A stretch of DNA of 64,000 nt from Dryocola sp051297175 (GCF_051297175.1 NZ_JBINNY010000001.1:4836001-4900000); one strand, 5' to 3'. Counted from the first letter of the stretch, positions 53,081 through 61,682 are shown. Notes: a model not told the origin generated them from the sequence alone. A program made the numbers and translations.

Positions 53081-53432
53081 GGTTTGTCTCCTCTACTTCC
53101 AAACGCTTGATCTGCACGCCGTCATCCGCCACTACGCGCAGGTTGCTCCCCTCACACAGCGGGCAGCGCCGCACCAGCGAGGACAAAAGCTGGACGTGCT
53201 GCTGGCAGTCGTGGCACCAGCATTCCGCTTCCTGTTGATGAATGTGAAGCTGGCAGCCTTCGGCGAGCGTGTCGCGGCAAACCAGTTCGAAACAGAACTC
53301 CAGCGCGCTTTTCTCGACGCAGGAGAAAGCGCCAACTTCCAGCCACACGCCGGTCACGCGCAGCGCGCCGTGCCGTTTTGCCTGAGCTTCGATGAGTTCC
53401 AGTGCGCGTTGGCAGAGGGTGATTTCGTGCAT
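53073..53432 (-). CDS. hypA: Nickel metallochaperone HypA
   Basis: 119 residues (E. coli 116). N-terminal MHE with the nickel-binding His2, then a zinc domain with ECWCHDCQQ and RRCPLCEG. The frame extends 55 codons upstream through the promoter; ATG 53432 is chosen because the MHEI start is invariant in the family. First gene of hypABCDE-fhlA, 18-30 nt after a sigma-54 type promoter. Confidence 0.96.
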   Translation of the reverse strand: MHEITLCQRALELIEAQAKRHGALRVTGVWLEVGAFSCVEKSALEFCFELVCRDTLAEGCQLHIHQQEAECWCHDCQQHVQLLSSLVRRCPLCEGSNLRVVADDGVQIKRLEVEETNHV

Positions 53433-53461
53433 AGTGCCTCCGGGGTATCTGGCGGAGGTAA

Positions 53462-53477
53462 TGCAAGGAAGATGCCA
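53462..53477 (-). promoter_or_regulatory. Sigma-54 promoter of hypABCDE-fhlA
   Basis: On the minus strand TGGCATCTTCCTTGCA: GG and GC separated by 10 nt, matching the -24/-12 consensus TGGCAC-N5-TTGC with one change. It lies about 30 nt upstream of the hypA start. Confidence 0.88.
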
Positions 53478-53509
53478 GGTCGGGAGGATGGGTGATTGGG
53501 GTGGGATTG

Positions 53510-53573
53510 GGACGCCCTCAGGCCACTCCGATCGGCTCCCTCTCATGCGGAGAGGGTTAGGGAGAGGGCGTCC
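53510..53573. repeat. Nested inverted repeat in the hypA-hycA control region
   Basis: Outer arms GGACGCCCTC (53510-53519) and GAGGGCGTCC (53564-53573) are perfect; an inner CCCTCTC/GAGAGGG hairpin resembles the CT-rich elements at 33458 and 46975. It lies between the sigma-54 promoter of hypA and the presumed FhlA site at 53601, so it extends the distance between them or could shape looping. Confidence 0.75.
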
Positions 53574-53600
53574 AATGCCGCTGTCGCCCGGTGGCAAAGA

Positions 53601-53620
53601 TGTCGAAATGACATGTCATG
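53601..53620. promoter_or_regulatory. Presumed FhlA upstream activating site for hyc (and hyp)
   Basis: TGTCGAAATGACATGTCATG contains a perfect 12-bp palindrome ATGACATGTCAT. Related TGTC..AAATG.CA motifs occur at 54200-54222 and 62943-62962, always within the formate regulon. It is about 75-95 bp upstream of the hycA sigma-54 element, a usual enhancer distance. Assignment to FhlA rests on this recurrence and location. Confidence 0.65.
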
Positions 53621-53680
53621 CCCACCGTCACTTCCGCATCGAAAACCATAAAATCCAATAAAAACATCATATTAAAAAAT

Positions 53681-53696
53681 TGGCACGAAACATGCT
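53681..53696 (+). promoter_or_regulatory. Sigma-54 promoter of hycABCDEFGHI
   Basis: TGGCACGAAACATGCT: GG-N10-GC with a perfect -24 box. It is 37 nt upstream of the hycA start codon; the predicted transcript would begin near 53708. Confidence 0.92.
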
Positions 53697-53732
53697 CTGT
53701 GGGGGTATCAGCACAAACAGAGTGATTTAAAG

Positions 53733-54188
53733 ATGAACATTTGGGAACTGAGCGAAAAAGCCGACTACATCGCCGACAAACACCAGCGCCTGCTCGCGCA
53801 GTGGCAGAACTACTGTAACACCCTGATTCAGGGCATCACCCTCTCGAAAGCCAAGCTGCATCACGCGGTGGGCTGCAATCCGGACGACTCCCTGCGCTTC
53901 TTTTTATTCGACCACTTCGTTATCCACATCGCGCTTGCGGAAGGCTTTAACAGCCACACCATCGAGTACTACGTCGAAAAGCGTGACGGTCAAGACAAAG
54001 TACTGATTGCTAAAGCCATTCTTGATGACGATGGCCGCGTGGACGCCAGCATCAGCAACCGTAATCGTGAGCAGGTGCTTGAACACTATCTCGAAAAAAT
54101 CCGCCCGGTTTACGAATGCCTGTATCGCGCCGTGCATGACGATGCGCCCGTATCGCTGGTGCCGCTCCAGAGTCAGGCGCGGGCCTAG
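53733..54188 (+). CDS. hycA: Formate hydrogenlyase regulator HycA
   Basis: Negative regulator that counteracts FhlA in E. coli. 151 residues (E. coli 153), helical, soluble, starting MNIWELSEKADYIADKHQRL. First gene of the hyc operon, with its own sigma-54 promoter just upstream. No DNA-binding motif is visible, consistent with action on FhlA rather than on DNA. Confidence 0.94.
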   Translation: MNIWELSEKADYIADKHQRLLAQWQNYCNTLIQGITLSKAKLHHAVGCNPDDSLRFFLFDHFVIHIALAEGFNSHTIEYYVEKRDGQDKVLIAKAILDDDGRVDASISNRNREQVLEHYLEKIRPVYECLYRAVHDDAPVSLVPLQSQARA

Positions 54189-54199
54189 CGCCTGCCGGG

Positions 54200-54222
54200 T
54201 GTCGAAAACTGTCGAAATGGCA
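54200..54222. promoter_or_regulatory. Presumed second FhlA site between hycA and hycB
   Basis: TGTCGAAAACTGTCGAAATGGCA: two directly repeated TGTCGAAA units, matching the 53601 site. E. coli also has an FhlA site in the hycA-hycB gap. Position in the gap without a recognisable sigma-54 element suggests it acts on distant promoters. Confidence 0.6.
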
Positions 54223-54272
54223 GGCTTCGGCACGGTTTCGTCAAAAATGATGATATGCCCCAAGGAACGATA

Positions 54273-54878
54273 GTGAACCGTTTTGTAATCGCAGATTCCA
54301 AACTTTGTATGGGCTGCCACACCTGTGAGGCGGCCTGTTCGGAGATCCACCGCCTGCACGGCCTGCAGTCCATGCCGCGCCTGAAACTCATGCGCAACGC
54401 CGCCGAATCGGCACCGCAGATGTGCCACCACTGTGAAGACGCCCCGTGCGCCGGGGTGTGCCCGGTTAACGCCATCACCCGCGTAGACGGCGCGGTGCAG
54501 CTTAACGAAAGCCTGTGCGTCAGCTGCAAGCTGTGCGGCATCGCCTGCCCGTTCGGCGCGATTGAGTTTTCCGGCAGCCGTCCGATTCATATTCCCGCTA
54601 ACGCCAACAGCCCGAAGGCGCCGCCTGCGCCACCGGCACCGGCCCGCGTGAGCACCCTGCTCGACTGGGTTCCCGGCGTTCGCGCAATCGCGGTGAAATG
54701 CGATTTATGCAGCTTTGACGAAGGCGGCCCGGCCTGCGTCCGCACCTGCCCGACCAAAGCGCTGCGCGTGGTTGATAACAAAGATCTCAGCGCCGCCAAC
54801 AGGCGCAAACGTCAGTTAACGCTTGGCGTTTCCCTTGGCGATCTCACTTCGTTTACCCAGCCTGAGGCAAAAAAATGA
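54273..54878 (+). CDS. hycB: FHL-1 electron-transfer Fe-S subunit HycB
   Basis: Ferredoxin-like protein that passes electrons from FdhF to the hydrogenase. 201 residues (E. coli 203) from the GTG at 54273 (MNRFVIADSKLCMGCHTCE), which has AAGGA 7 nt upstream; the ATG at 54255 in the same frame would add 6 residues. Four 4Fe-4S motifs: CMGCHTCEAAC, CHHCEDAPCAGVCP, CVSCKLCGIACP and CDLCSFDEGGPACVRTCP. A Pro/Ala-rich linker lies at about 108-122. It overlaps hycC by 4 nt. Confidence 0.96.
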   Translation: MNRFVIADSKLCMGCHTCEAACSEIHRLHGLQSMPRLKLMRNAAESAPQMCHHCEDAPCAGVCPVNAITRVDGAVQLNESLCVSCKLCGIACPFGAIEFSGSRPIHIPANANSPKAPPAPPAPARVSTLLDWVPGVRAIAVKCDLCSFDEGGPACVRTCPTKALRVVDNKDLSAANRRKRQLTLGVSLGDLTSFTQPEAKK

Positions 54879-56683
54879 GTGCTTTTATTCTGATTCATTG
54901 GGCGCTGCTGGGCTTTGTGGCAAGCGCCGTTCTTGCCGCCGCAACCCGCTTCCATAAGCCGCTGAGCGGCGTAATTGCCGGTCTTGGCGGCGCGGGCAGT
55001 TCGCTGCTGACGCTGCTGGCGGGCGTTATCGCCCTCGGCGGGCTAAACGGCGAGGCGCAAATCTGGCACTGGCAGATTGAACTGAACGCCTTCAACGGCG
55101 TGTGGCTCGCCACCGTCGGCCTGTCGGGGCTGTTTATCTCGCTGTTTAACATCGACTGGCACCGCCATCACGCGGTGCGCGCCAACGGCTTCCTGCTTAA
55201 CGTGGTGATGGCCGCATCGGTGACCGCGCTGGTGGCGACCAATTTCGTGACGCTGGTGGCGATGGCGGAGATCGTCTGTCTTGCCGGGTACTTCCTGACC
55301 GGCTGCCAGCAGTCCGGCAAGCTGTGGTTCGCCCTTGGCCGCCTCGGCACCGTGCTGCTGGCGATTGCCTGCTGGCTGCTGTGGCAGCAGTACGGCACGC
55401 TGAACTTCGGCGAGCTGCACCGGCAGGCATTCACCGTTCCGGTTAGCTCAACCATCTGGCTGCTTGGCCTGGTGGGCTTCGGCTTTATGTCGGGGATTAT
55501 TCCGCTGCACGGCTGGGTGCCTCAGGCGCACGCCAACGCTTCTGCTCCCGCCGCCGCCGCGTTCTCGGCGGTGGTGATGAAAATCGGCCTGTACGGCATT
55601 ATGTGCTTCTCGCTTATCGGCAACGTGATGCCGCTGTGGTGGGGCGTGCTGGTAGTGGTGCTCGGCATGGTCACCGCGTTTATCGGCGGGCTGTACGCGC
55701 TGATGGAACACAACATCAACCGCCTGCTGGCTTACCACACTCTGGAAAACATCGGCATTATTCTGCTCGGCCTCGGCTGTAGCCTGATTGGCTTTGCGCT
55801 CCGCGAACCGACGCTTATCGCGCTCGGCATGGTGGGCGGCCTGTATCACCTGTTCAACCATAGCCTGTTCAAAACCACGCTGTTGCTCGGCGCGGGGGCG
55901 GTATGGTTCCGTACCGGGCATCGCGATATCGAGAAGCTCGGCGGTATCGGCAAACGTATGCCGCTGATTTCTTTGGCGATGCTGGTTGGCCTGATGGCGA
56001 TGGCCGCCCTGCCGCCGCTGAACGGCTTTGCCGGTGAATGGCTGATTTACCAGTCGTTCTTCCACCTTGGCACCCTGCCGTCGTTCGTCGCCCGCTTCCT
56101 CGGGCCGCTGCTGGCGATGGGGCTTGCGATTACCGGCGCGCTGGCCGTGATGTGCGTGGCGAAAGTTTATGGCGTGACCTTCCTCGGCGCGCCGCGCACC
56201 CCGGAAGCGGAAAGCGCAACCTCCGCGCCGTGGCTGATGAACCTGAGCGTTGCCGCAATGGCGCTGTGCTGCGTGGCGGCGGGCGTTGCCGCACCGTGGT
56301 TTATCCCGCTAGTGCAGAACGCAATCCCGCTTCCGCTGCAAACCGCCAACACCACCGTATCGCAGCCGATGATCGCCCTGCTGCTGATCGCCTGCCCGCT
56401 TCTGCCGTTCATTCTGATGGTGGCGTTTCGCGGCGACCGTCTGCCCAACCGCACGCGCGGCGCGGCGTGGGTTTGCGGTTACGATCACGAACAGGCAATG
56501 GTGATTACCGCCACCGGTTTCGCCCAGCCCGTCAAAGCGGCGTTCGCTCCGCTTATCAAGCTGCGTAAAACCCTTAACCCGGTGAAATGGGTGCCTGGCT
56601 GGCAGTGCGACTGTCTCGCCGGCACGTTCCGTAAGCTGGCCATCATCGAACTGGCCGTGCTGCTGGTTGCGGTCATCGCCTGA
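54875..56683 (+). CDS. hycC: FHL-1 membrane subunit HycC (NuoL/MrpD-like)
   Basis: 602-residue (E. coli 608) antiporter-like membrane protein with about 14-16 TM helices, homologous to proton-pumping NuoL/M/N. Conserved: GIIPLHGWVPQAHANASAPAAAAFSAVVMKIG (in part) with discontinuous-helix Lys, YALMEHNINRLLAYHTLENIG and GLYHLFNHSLFKTTL. Anchors the hydrogenase arm and may couple H2 production to ion movement. Confidence 0.96.
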   Translation: MSAFILIHWALLGFVASAVLAAATRFHKPLSGVIAGLGGAGSSLLTLLAGVIALGGLNGEAQIWHWQIELNAFNGVWLATVGLSGLFISLFNIDWHRHHAVRANGFLLNVVMAASVTALVATNFVTLVAMAEIVCLAGYFLTGCQQSGKLWFALGRLGTVLLAIACWLLWQQYGTLNFGELHRQAFTVPVSSTIWLLGLVGFGFMSGIIPLHGWVPQAHANASAPAAAAFSAVVMKIGLYGIMCFSLIGNVMPLWWGVLVVVLGMVTAFIGGLYALMEHNINRLLAYHTLENIGIILLGLGCSLIGFALREPTLIALGMVGGLYHLFNHSLFKTTLLLGAGAVWFRTGHRDIEKLGGIGKRMPLISLAMLVGLMAMAALPPLNGFAGEWLIYQSFFHLGTLPSFVARFLGPLLAMGLAITGALAVMCVAKVYGVTFLGAPRTPEAESATSAPWLMNLSVAAMALCCVAAGVAAPWFIPLVQNAIPLPLQTANTTVSQPMIALLLIACPLLPFILMVAFRGDRLPNRTRGAAWVCGYDHEQAMVITATGFAQPVKAAFAPLIKLRKTLNPVKWVPGWQCDCLAGTFRKLAIIELAVLLVAVIA

Positions 56684-56693
56684 GGAGCCTGAC

Positions 56694-57620
56694 ATGAACA
56701 CAATTTTCTTCTCGTTGATTCAGGCGCTGGTGCTGTTCGCCGTCGCGCCTTTGCTGTCCGGTATCACCCGCGTCACCCGCGCCCGCATGCACAACCGCCG
56801 TGGGCCGGGCGTGATGCAGGAATACCGCGACCTGTTCAAACTGCTGGGCCGCCAGAGCGTGGCCCCCGCCGCCTCCGGCTGGGTGTTCCGCCTGATGCCG
56901 TTCGTGATGGTGGGCGTGATGCTGACCATCGCCACCGCGCTGCCGGTGGTGACGCTCTCTTCACCGCTGCCGTGGCTTGGCGATCTCATCACCCTGATTT
57001 ACCTGTTTGCCATCGCCCGCTTCTTCTTTGCCATCGCAGGCCTGGATACCGGTAGCCCGTTTACCGCCATCGGCGCGAGCCGCGAAGCGATGCTGGGCGT
57101 GCTGGTGGAGCCGATTCTGCTGCTCGGCCTGTGGGTTGCCGCCCAGGTGGCGGGCAGCACGCATATCAGCAATATCACCGCCACGATTTACCACTGGCCC
57201 GTCGCGCAGTCGTTAACCCTGCTGCTGGCGTTTGCCGCCTGCGCGTTCGCCACCTTTATCGAAATGGGCAAGCTGCCGTTCGATTTGGCCGAAGCCGAGC
57301 AGGAGCTGCAGGAAGGCCCGCTGACCGAATACAGCGGCGCGGGTTTCGCGGTGCTGAAATGGGGGATTTCCCTCAAGCAGCTGGTGGTTCTGCAAATGTT
57401 TGTCGGCGTTTTCCTGCCGTGGGGCCAGATGAGCGCCTTTAGCTGGGGCGGGCTGGCTATCGCCGTCGTGCTGGCGGCCGTAAAGCTGGTTGCCGGCGTA
57501 CTGATTATCGCGCTGTTCGAAAACAGCATGGCGCGCCTGCGGATGCTTGAAACCTCGCGCATTACCTGGGCCGGTTTTGGCTTTGCCTTTTTAGCCTTCG
57601 TCTCCTTGCTGGCGGCGTGA
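56694..57620 (+). CDS. hycD: FHL-1 membrane subunit HycD (NuoH-like)
   Basis: 308 residues (E. coli 307) with about eight TM helices. The start at 56694 (MNTIFFSLIQALVLF) is preceded by GAGGAG; the in-frame ATG at 56667 lies within hycC. NuoH-type loops RRGPGVMQEYRDLFKLL and EMGKLPFDLAEAEQELQEGPLTEYSG (in part) connect to HycG/HycE. It is 10 nt after hycC. Confidence 0.96.
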   Translation: MNTIFFSLIQALVLFAVAPLLSGITRVTRARMHNRRGPGVMQEYRDLFKLLGRQSVAPAASGWVFRLMPFVMVGVMLTIATALPVVTLSSPLPWLGDLITLIYLFAIARFFFAIAGLDTGSPFTAIGASREAMLGVLVEPILLLGLWVAAQVAGSTHISNITATIYHWPVAQSLTLLLAFAACAFATFIEMGKLPFDLAEAEQELQEGPLTEYSGAGFAVLKWGISLKQLVVLQMFVGVFLPWGQMSAFSWGGLAIAVVLAAVKLVAGVLIIALFENSMARLRMLETSRITWAGFGFAFLAFVSLLAA

Positions 57621-57637
57621 TTTAAGAGAATTTAACA

Positions 57638-59347
57638 ATGTCTGAAGAAAAGATTGGTCAACATTATCTCGCCGCGCTGCATAAGCAGTTCCCCCATGCG
57701 GTGATTGACGAAGCGTGGCAGACCAAAGATCAAATCACCGTCACCGTGAAGCTGAATATGCTACCGGAAGTGGTGGAATGGCTGTATTACCAGCAGGGCG
57801 GCTGGCTGTCGGTGCTGTTCGGCAACGATGAGCGCCAGCTGTGCGGCAGCTATGCGGTTTACTACGTGCTGTCGATGGAAACCGGCGTGAAGTGCTGGAT
57901 CACCGTGCGTGTGGAAGTGGACGCCGATAAGCCAGAATTCCCGTCCGTCACGCCGCGCGTGCCTGCCGCCGTGTGGGGCGAGCGCGAGGTGCGCGATATG
58001 TACGGCCTCCAGCCCGTTGGCCTGCCGGACGAGCGCCGCCTGGTGCTGCCGGACGACTGGCCGGACGATCTCTACCCGCTGCGCAAAGACAGCATGGACT
58101 ACCGCCAGCGCCCTGCGCCAACCGGCGACCAGGAAACCTACGAGTTCATCAACGAGCTGGGCAGTAAGAAAAACAACGTGGTGCCGATTGGCCCGCTGCA
58201 CGTCACATCTGATGAACCGGGCCACTTCCGCCTGTTCGTCGACGGCGAGAACATTATCGACGCCGATTACCGCCTGTTCTACGTCCATCGCGGCATGGAA
58301 AAGCTGGCGGAAACCCGCATGGGCTACAACGAAGTCACCTTCCTGTCTGACCGCGTGTGCGGCATCTGCGGCTTCGCCCACAGCACCGCCTACACCACGT
58401 CGGTTGAAAACGCGATGGGCATCGTGGTGCCGGAACGCGCGCAGATGATCCGCGCGATTTTGCTGGAAGTTGAGCGCCTGCACAGCCACCTGCTGAACCT
58501 CGGCCTCGCCTGCCACTTCGTCGGCTTCGACTCCGGGTTTATGCAGTTCTTCCGCGTGCGCGAAATGTCGATGAAGATGGCGGAAATCCTCACCGGGGCG
58601 CGCAAAACCTACGGCCTGAACCTGATCGGCGGGATTCGTCGCGATCTGCTGAAAGACGACATGATCCAGACCCGCCAGCTCGCCCAACAGATGCGCCGCG
58701 AGGTGAAAGACCTGGTGGATATTCTGCTGAGTACGCCAAACATCGAACAGCGCACCGTGGGCATCGGCCGCCTCGACCCGCAGATCGCCCGCGATTTCAG
58801 CAACGTCGGCCCGATGGTGCGCGCCAGCGGCCACGCCCGCGATACCCGCGCCGACCACCCGTTTGTCGGCTACGGCCTGCTGCCAATGGAAGTGCACAGC
58901 CTCGACGGTTGCGACGTGCTATCGCGACTCAAAGTGCGCATTAACGAGGTCTACACCGCGCTGAACATGATCGACTTCGGGCTGGATAACCTCCCCGGCG
59001 GCCCGCTTGCGGTGGAAGGCTTTACCTATATTCCAAACCGCTTCGCGCTCGGCTTCTCGGAAGCGCCGCGCGGCGACGATATCCACTGGAGCATGACCGG
59101 CGACAACCAGAAGCTCTACCGCTGGCGCTGCCGTGCCGCGACCTACGCCAACTGGCCGACCCTGCGCTACATGCTGCGTGGCAATACGGTTTCCGACGCG
59201 CCGCTGATTATCGGCAGCCTCGACCCTTGCTACTCGTGCACCGACCGCATGACGGTGGTGGACGTGCGCAAGCGCAAAACCAAAGTGGTGCCGTACAAAG
59301 AGCTTGAGCGCTACAGCATCGAGCGTACCAATTCGCCGCTGAAATGA
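57638..59347 (+). CDS. hycE: Hydrogenase 3 large subunit HycE (NiFe site)
   Basis: Catalytic subunit making H2 from protons. 569 residues, as in E. coli: N-terminal NuoC-like part (to ~165) and NuoD-like part with the NiFe ligands C241/C244 (DRVCGICGFAHS) and C531/C534 (DPCYSCTDR). HycI is expected to cleave after Arg537, removing the 32-residue tail MTVVDVRKRK...NSPLK. Full set of ligands, so active. A 132-bp gap with a palindrome pair follows before hycF. Confidence 0.97.
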   Translation: MSEEKIGQHYLAALHKQFPHAVIDEAWQTKDQITVTVKLNMLPEVVEWLYYQQGGWLSVLFGNDERQLCGSYAVYYVLSMETGVKCWITVRVEVDADKPEFPSVTPRVPAAVWGEREVRDMYGLQPVGLPDERRLVLPDDWPDDLYPLRKDSMDYRQRPAPTGDQETYEFINELGSKKNNVVPIGPLHVTSDEPGHFRLFVDGENIIDADYRLFYVHRGMEKLAETRMGYNEVTFLSDRVCGICGFAHSTAYTTSVENAMGIVVPERAQMIRAILLEVERLHSHLLNLGLACHFVGFDSGFMQFFRVREMSMKMAEILTGARKTYGLNLIGGIRRDLLKDDMIQTRQLAQQMRREVKDLVDILLSTPNIEQRTVGIGRLDPQIARDFSNVGPMVRASGHARDTRADHPFVGYGLLPMEVHSLDGCDVLSRLKVRINEVYTALNMIDFGLDNLPGGPLAVEGFTYIPNRFALGFSEAPRGDDIHWSMTGDNQKLYRWRCRAATYANWPTLRYMLRGNTVSDAPLIIGSLDPCYSCTDRMTVVDVRKRKTKVVPYKELERYSIERTNSPLK

Positions 59348-59354
59348 TTTTGAT

Positions 59355-59462
59355 GCCTTCCCGCGAGCTTTTGTCGGATGGCGCAGGGCTTACCCGACCT
59401 ACAAATTTTACGCGTAGGTCGGATAAGCGCAGCGCCATCCGACGCGAAAACCCCGGGAAGGC
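59355..59462. repeat. Palindrome pair inside a larger inverted repeat, hycE-hycF gap
   Basis: Two palindromes, GTCGGATGGCGCAGGGCTTACCCGAC (imperfect, 59373-59398) and GTCGGATAAGCGCAGCGCCATCCGAC (59418-59443), are enclosed by GCCTTCCCG (59355-59363) and CGGGAAGGC (59454-59462). The complete structure would fold about 108 nt of mRNA just upstream of the hycF ribosome site. Confidence 0.9.
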
Positions 59463-59479
59463 AAAGCAAAGGAACGACC

Positions 59480-60022
59480 ATGTTTAACTTCATCAAAAAA
59501 GCCATTAAGGGCGGCGTCGCCACCGAGTCGTACCCGCTGCAGCCCATCGCCGTGGACCCGAACTTTCGCGGCAAGCCGGAGCACAACCCGCAGCAATGCA
59601 TCGGCTGCGCGGCGTGCGTGAACGCCTGCCCGTCGAACGCGCTGAGCGTGGAAACCGACCTGGTGAACGGCCAGCTGGCGTGGAGCTTTAACCTCGGGCG
59701 CTGCATTTTCTGCGCGCGCTGCGAAGAGGTTTGCCCGACCGCCGCCATCACCCTGTCCCAGCAGTACGAGCTGGCGGTGTGGAACAAAGCGGATTTCCTG
59801 CAGCAGGCGCGCTTCGACCTGTGTAACTGCCGCGAATGCGGCAGGCCGTACGCGGTGCAAAAAGAGATCGATTACGCCATCGCGCTGCTAGCCCACAACG
59901 GCGACAAGCGCGCCGAATCGCATCGCGCGTCGTTTGAAACCTGCCCGGACTGCAAGCGCCAACAGGGGCTGGCTTCATCCGACCAAATTAACTTTAGCCG
60001 CCAGATGAGAGAGGCCAGCTAA
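59480..60022 (+). CDS. hycF: FHL-1 Fe-S subunit HycF (NuoI-like)
   Basis: 180 residues (E. coli 180) from ATG 59480 with AAAGGAACGACC before it; the frame upstream is repeat-derived. Two 4Fe-4S motifs CIGCAACVNACP and CIFCARCEEVCP, plus a C-terminal Cys set (CNCRECGRPY, CPDCKRQ) particular to HycF. Relays electrons from HycB to HycG. Stop and hycG start overlap (TAATG). Confidence 0.95.
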   Translation: MFNFIKKAIKGGVATESYPLQPIAVDPNFRGKPEHNPQQCIGCAACVNACPSNALSVETDLVNGQLAWSFNLGRCIFCARCEEVCPTAAITLSQQYELAVWNKADFLQQARFDLCNCRECGRPYAVQKEIDYAIALLAHNGDKRAESHRASFETCPDCKRQQGLASSDQINFSRQMREAS

Positions 60023-60786
60023 TGAGCAATCTACTTGGCCCACGCGACGATAAAGGCATGCCGGTGCCAATGACGGTGGACGAATCCATCGCCGCCATGA
60101 AGGCGTCGCTGCTGAAAAACATCAAACGTTCCGCCTACGTTTACCGCGTGGACTGCGGCGGCTGCAACGGCTGCGAAATTGAAATTTTCGCCACGCTTTC
60201 ACCACTTTTCGACGCAGAACGCTTCGGGATTAAAGTTGTCCCGTCGCCGCGACATGCCGATATCCTGCTGTTTACCGGGGCGGTTACCCGCGCCATGCGC
60301 TCGCCCGCGCTGCGCGCCTGGGAATCCGCACCCGACCCGAAAATCTGTATTTCCTACGGGGCCTGCGGCAACAGCGGCGGCATCTTCCACGATCTGTACT
60401 GCGTGTGGGGCGGCACCGACAAAATCGTGCCGGTTGACGTGTATATCCCCGGCTGCCCGCCGACGCCTGCCGCCACGCTGTACGGCTTCGCGATGGCGCT
60501 GGGCCTGCTGGAGCAGAAAATCCACGCCCGCGATGCCAGCGAGCTGGACGCCCAGCCCGCGCAAATTCTGCACCCGGACATGGTTCAGCCGCTGCGCGTG
60601 CGCATCGACCGCGCCGCTCGCCGCCTGGCGGGCTATCGCTACGGCCGTCAGATTGCCGACAGCTATATGAACAACCTCACCGCGGGCGGCGACGCCGTGC
60701 AGCAGTGGCTGGCGACGGAGAACGATCCGCGCCTGAACGAGATCGTCGCAAACCTTGAGGCCGTCGTGCAGCAGGAGCGTGCGTAA
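60022..60786 (+). CDS. hycG: Hydrogenase 3 small subunit HycG (NuoB-like)
   Basis: 254 residues (E. coli 255) with the proximal 4Fe-4S cluster ligands in DCGGCNGCEIEIFA, SYGACGNSGGIF and PGCPPTPAAT. Lies between HycF and HycE in the electron path. The stop overlaps the hycH start by 1 nt. Confidence 0.96.
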   Translation: MSNLLGPRDDKGMPVPMTVDESIAAMKASLLKNIKRSAYVYRVDCGGCNGCEIEIFATLSPLFDAERFGIKVVPSPRHADILLFTGAVTRAMRSPALRAWESAPDPKICISYGACGNSGGIFHDLYCVWGGTDKIVPVDVYIPGCPPTPAATLYGFAMALGLLEQKIHARDASELDAQPAQILHPDMVQPLRVRIDRAARRLAGYRYGRQIADSYMNNLTAGGDAVQQWLATENDPRLNEIVANLEAVVQQERA

Positions 60787-61196
60787 TGAGCGAATCGGTG
60801 GTGTTTTGCCAGCTCAGCCGCAAGTTTGTCGACGAGAACGACAATACCCCGGCGGACGCGCAGCAGGTGGTCTATTACAGCCTGGCCATCGGCCACCATC
60901 TGGGCGTAATCGACTGCCTGAAAGAGAATCTGGTCTGTCCGTTTGAAGCCTACCGGGCGTGGATTGCCACGCTCGAAGAGGGGAGCGAAGCGCGGCGAAA
61001 AATGGAAGGCGTGCCGCGCTACGGCGAAATCGTTATCGACCAGAGCCACGTCGTTTTGCTAGCCAAAGCCTTTGACGCGGCCAAAACAACCCAAACGCCG
61101 GAGCAGCAGAAATGGAGCCAGGAGTTGCTCGACATGCTGCAGGCGATACAACTGGAACCCGCCGTCTATCTGATGGTTCGGAGGCGCTATGACTAA
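60786..61196 (+). CDS. hycH: Hydrogenase 3 maturation-related protein HycH
   Basis: 136 residues, E. coli length. Required for active hydrogenase 3 but not a subunit of the complex; recent work in E. coli suggests an assembly chaperone role. Starts MSESVVFCQLSRKFVDEND and contains LAIGHHLGVIDCLKENLVCP. Coupled to hycG and overlapping hycI by 8 nt. Confidence 0.94.
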   Translation: MSESVVFCQLSRKFVDENDNTPADAQQVVYYSLAIGHHLGVIDCLKENLVCPFEAYRAWIATLEEGSEARRKMEGVPRYGEIVIDQSHVVLLAKAFDAAKTTQTPEQQKWSQELLDMLQAIQLEPAVYLMVRRRYD

Positions 61197-61662
61197 CGTT
61201 TTACTTTGTGTCGGCAACAGCATGATGGGCGACGACGGCGCGGGCCCGCTGCTCGCGGAAATGTGCCAGGCCGCCCCGCAGGGCGACTGGGTGGTGATAG
61301 ACGGCGGCACGGCCCCTGAAAACGACGTGGTGGCGATTCGCGAGCTGCGTCCGGATCGCCTGTTGCTGGTCGACGCCACGGACATGGGCCTCAACTCCGG
61401 CGAGATCCGCATTATCGACCCGGACGACATCGCCGAGATGTTTATGATGACGACCCACAATATGCCGCTGAACTACCTGATCGATCGGCTTAAAGAGGAT
61501 GTTGGAGAAGTGATTTTCCTCGGCATTCAGCCGGATATCGTCGGGTTTTATTACCCGATGACCGAAGCGGTGAAAGAAGCGGTAAAAACGGTGCATCAAC
61601 GGCTGGCAGGTTGGGAAGGTAACGGCGGCTTCGCCGAGCTGGAAGCGCCCGAGTTTTGTTGA
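61189..61662 (+). CDS. hycI: Hydrogenase 3 C-terminal endopeptidase HycI
   Basis: Nickel-checking protease that trims the HycE tail after metal insertion. 157 residues (E. coli 156). Metal-binding acidic residues D16 in NSMMGDDGAGP and D in LLVDATDMG, and His in MTTHNMPL (~91) are present. Last gene of the hyc operon; a palindromic array begins 20 nt downstream. Confidence 0.96.
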   Translation: MTNVLLCVGNSMMGDDGAGPLLAEMCQAAPQGDWVVIDGGTAPENDVVAIRELRPDRLLLVDATDMGLNSGEIRIIDPDDIAEMFMMTTHNMPLNYLIDRLKEDVGEVIFLGIQPDIVGFYYPMTEAVKEAVKTVHQRLAGWEGNGGFAELEAPEFC

Positions 61663-61682
61663 GCGGCTTTGGCGGGGAACGG

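Noticed and set aside
53433..53597. Extended N-terminus of HypA
   Set aside because: It would cross the sigma-54 promoter and bury the invariant MHE start whose His binds nickel.
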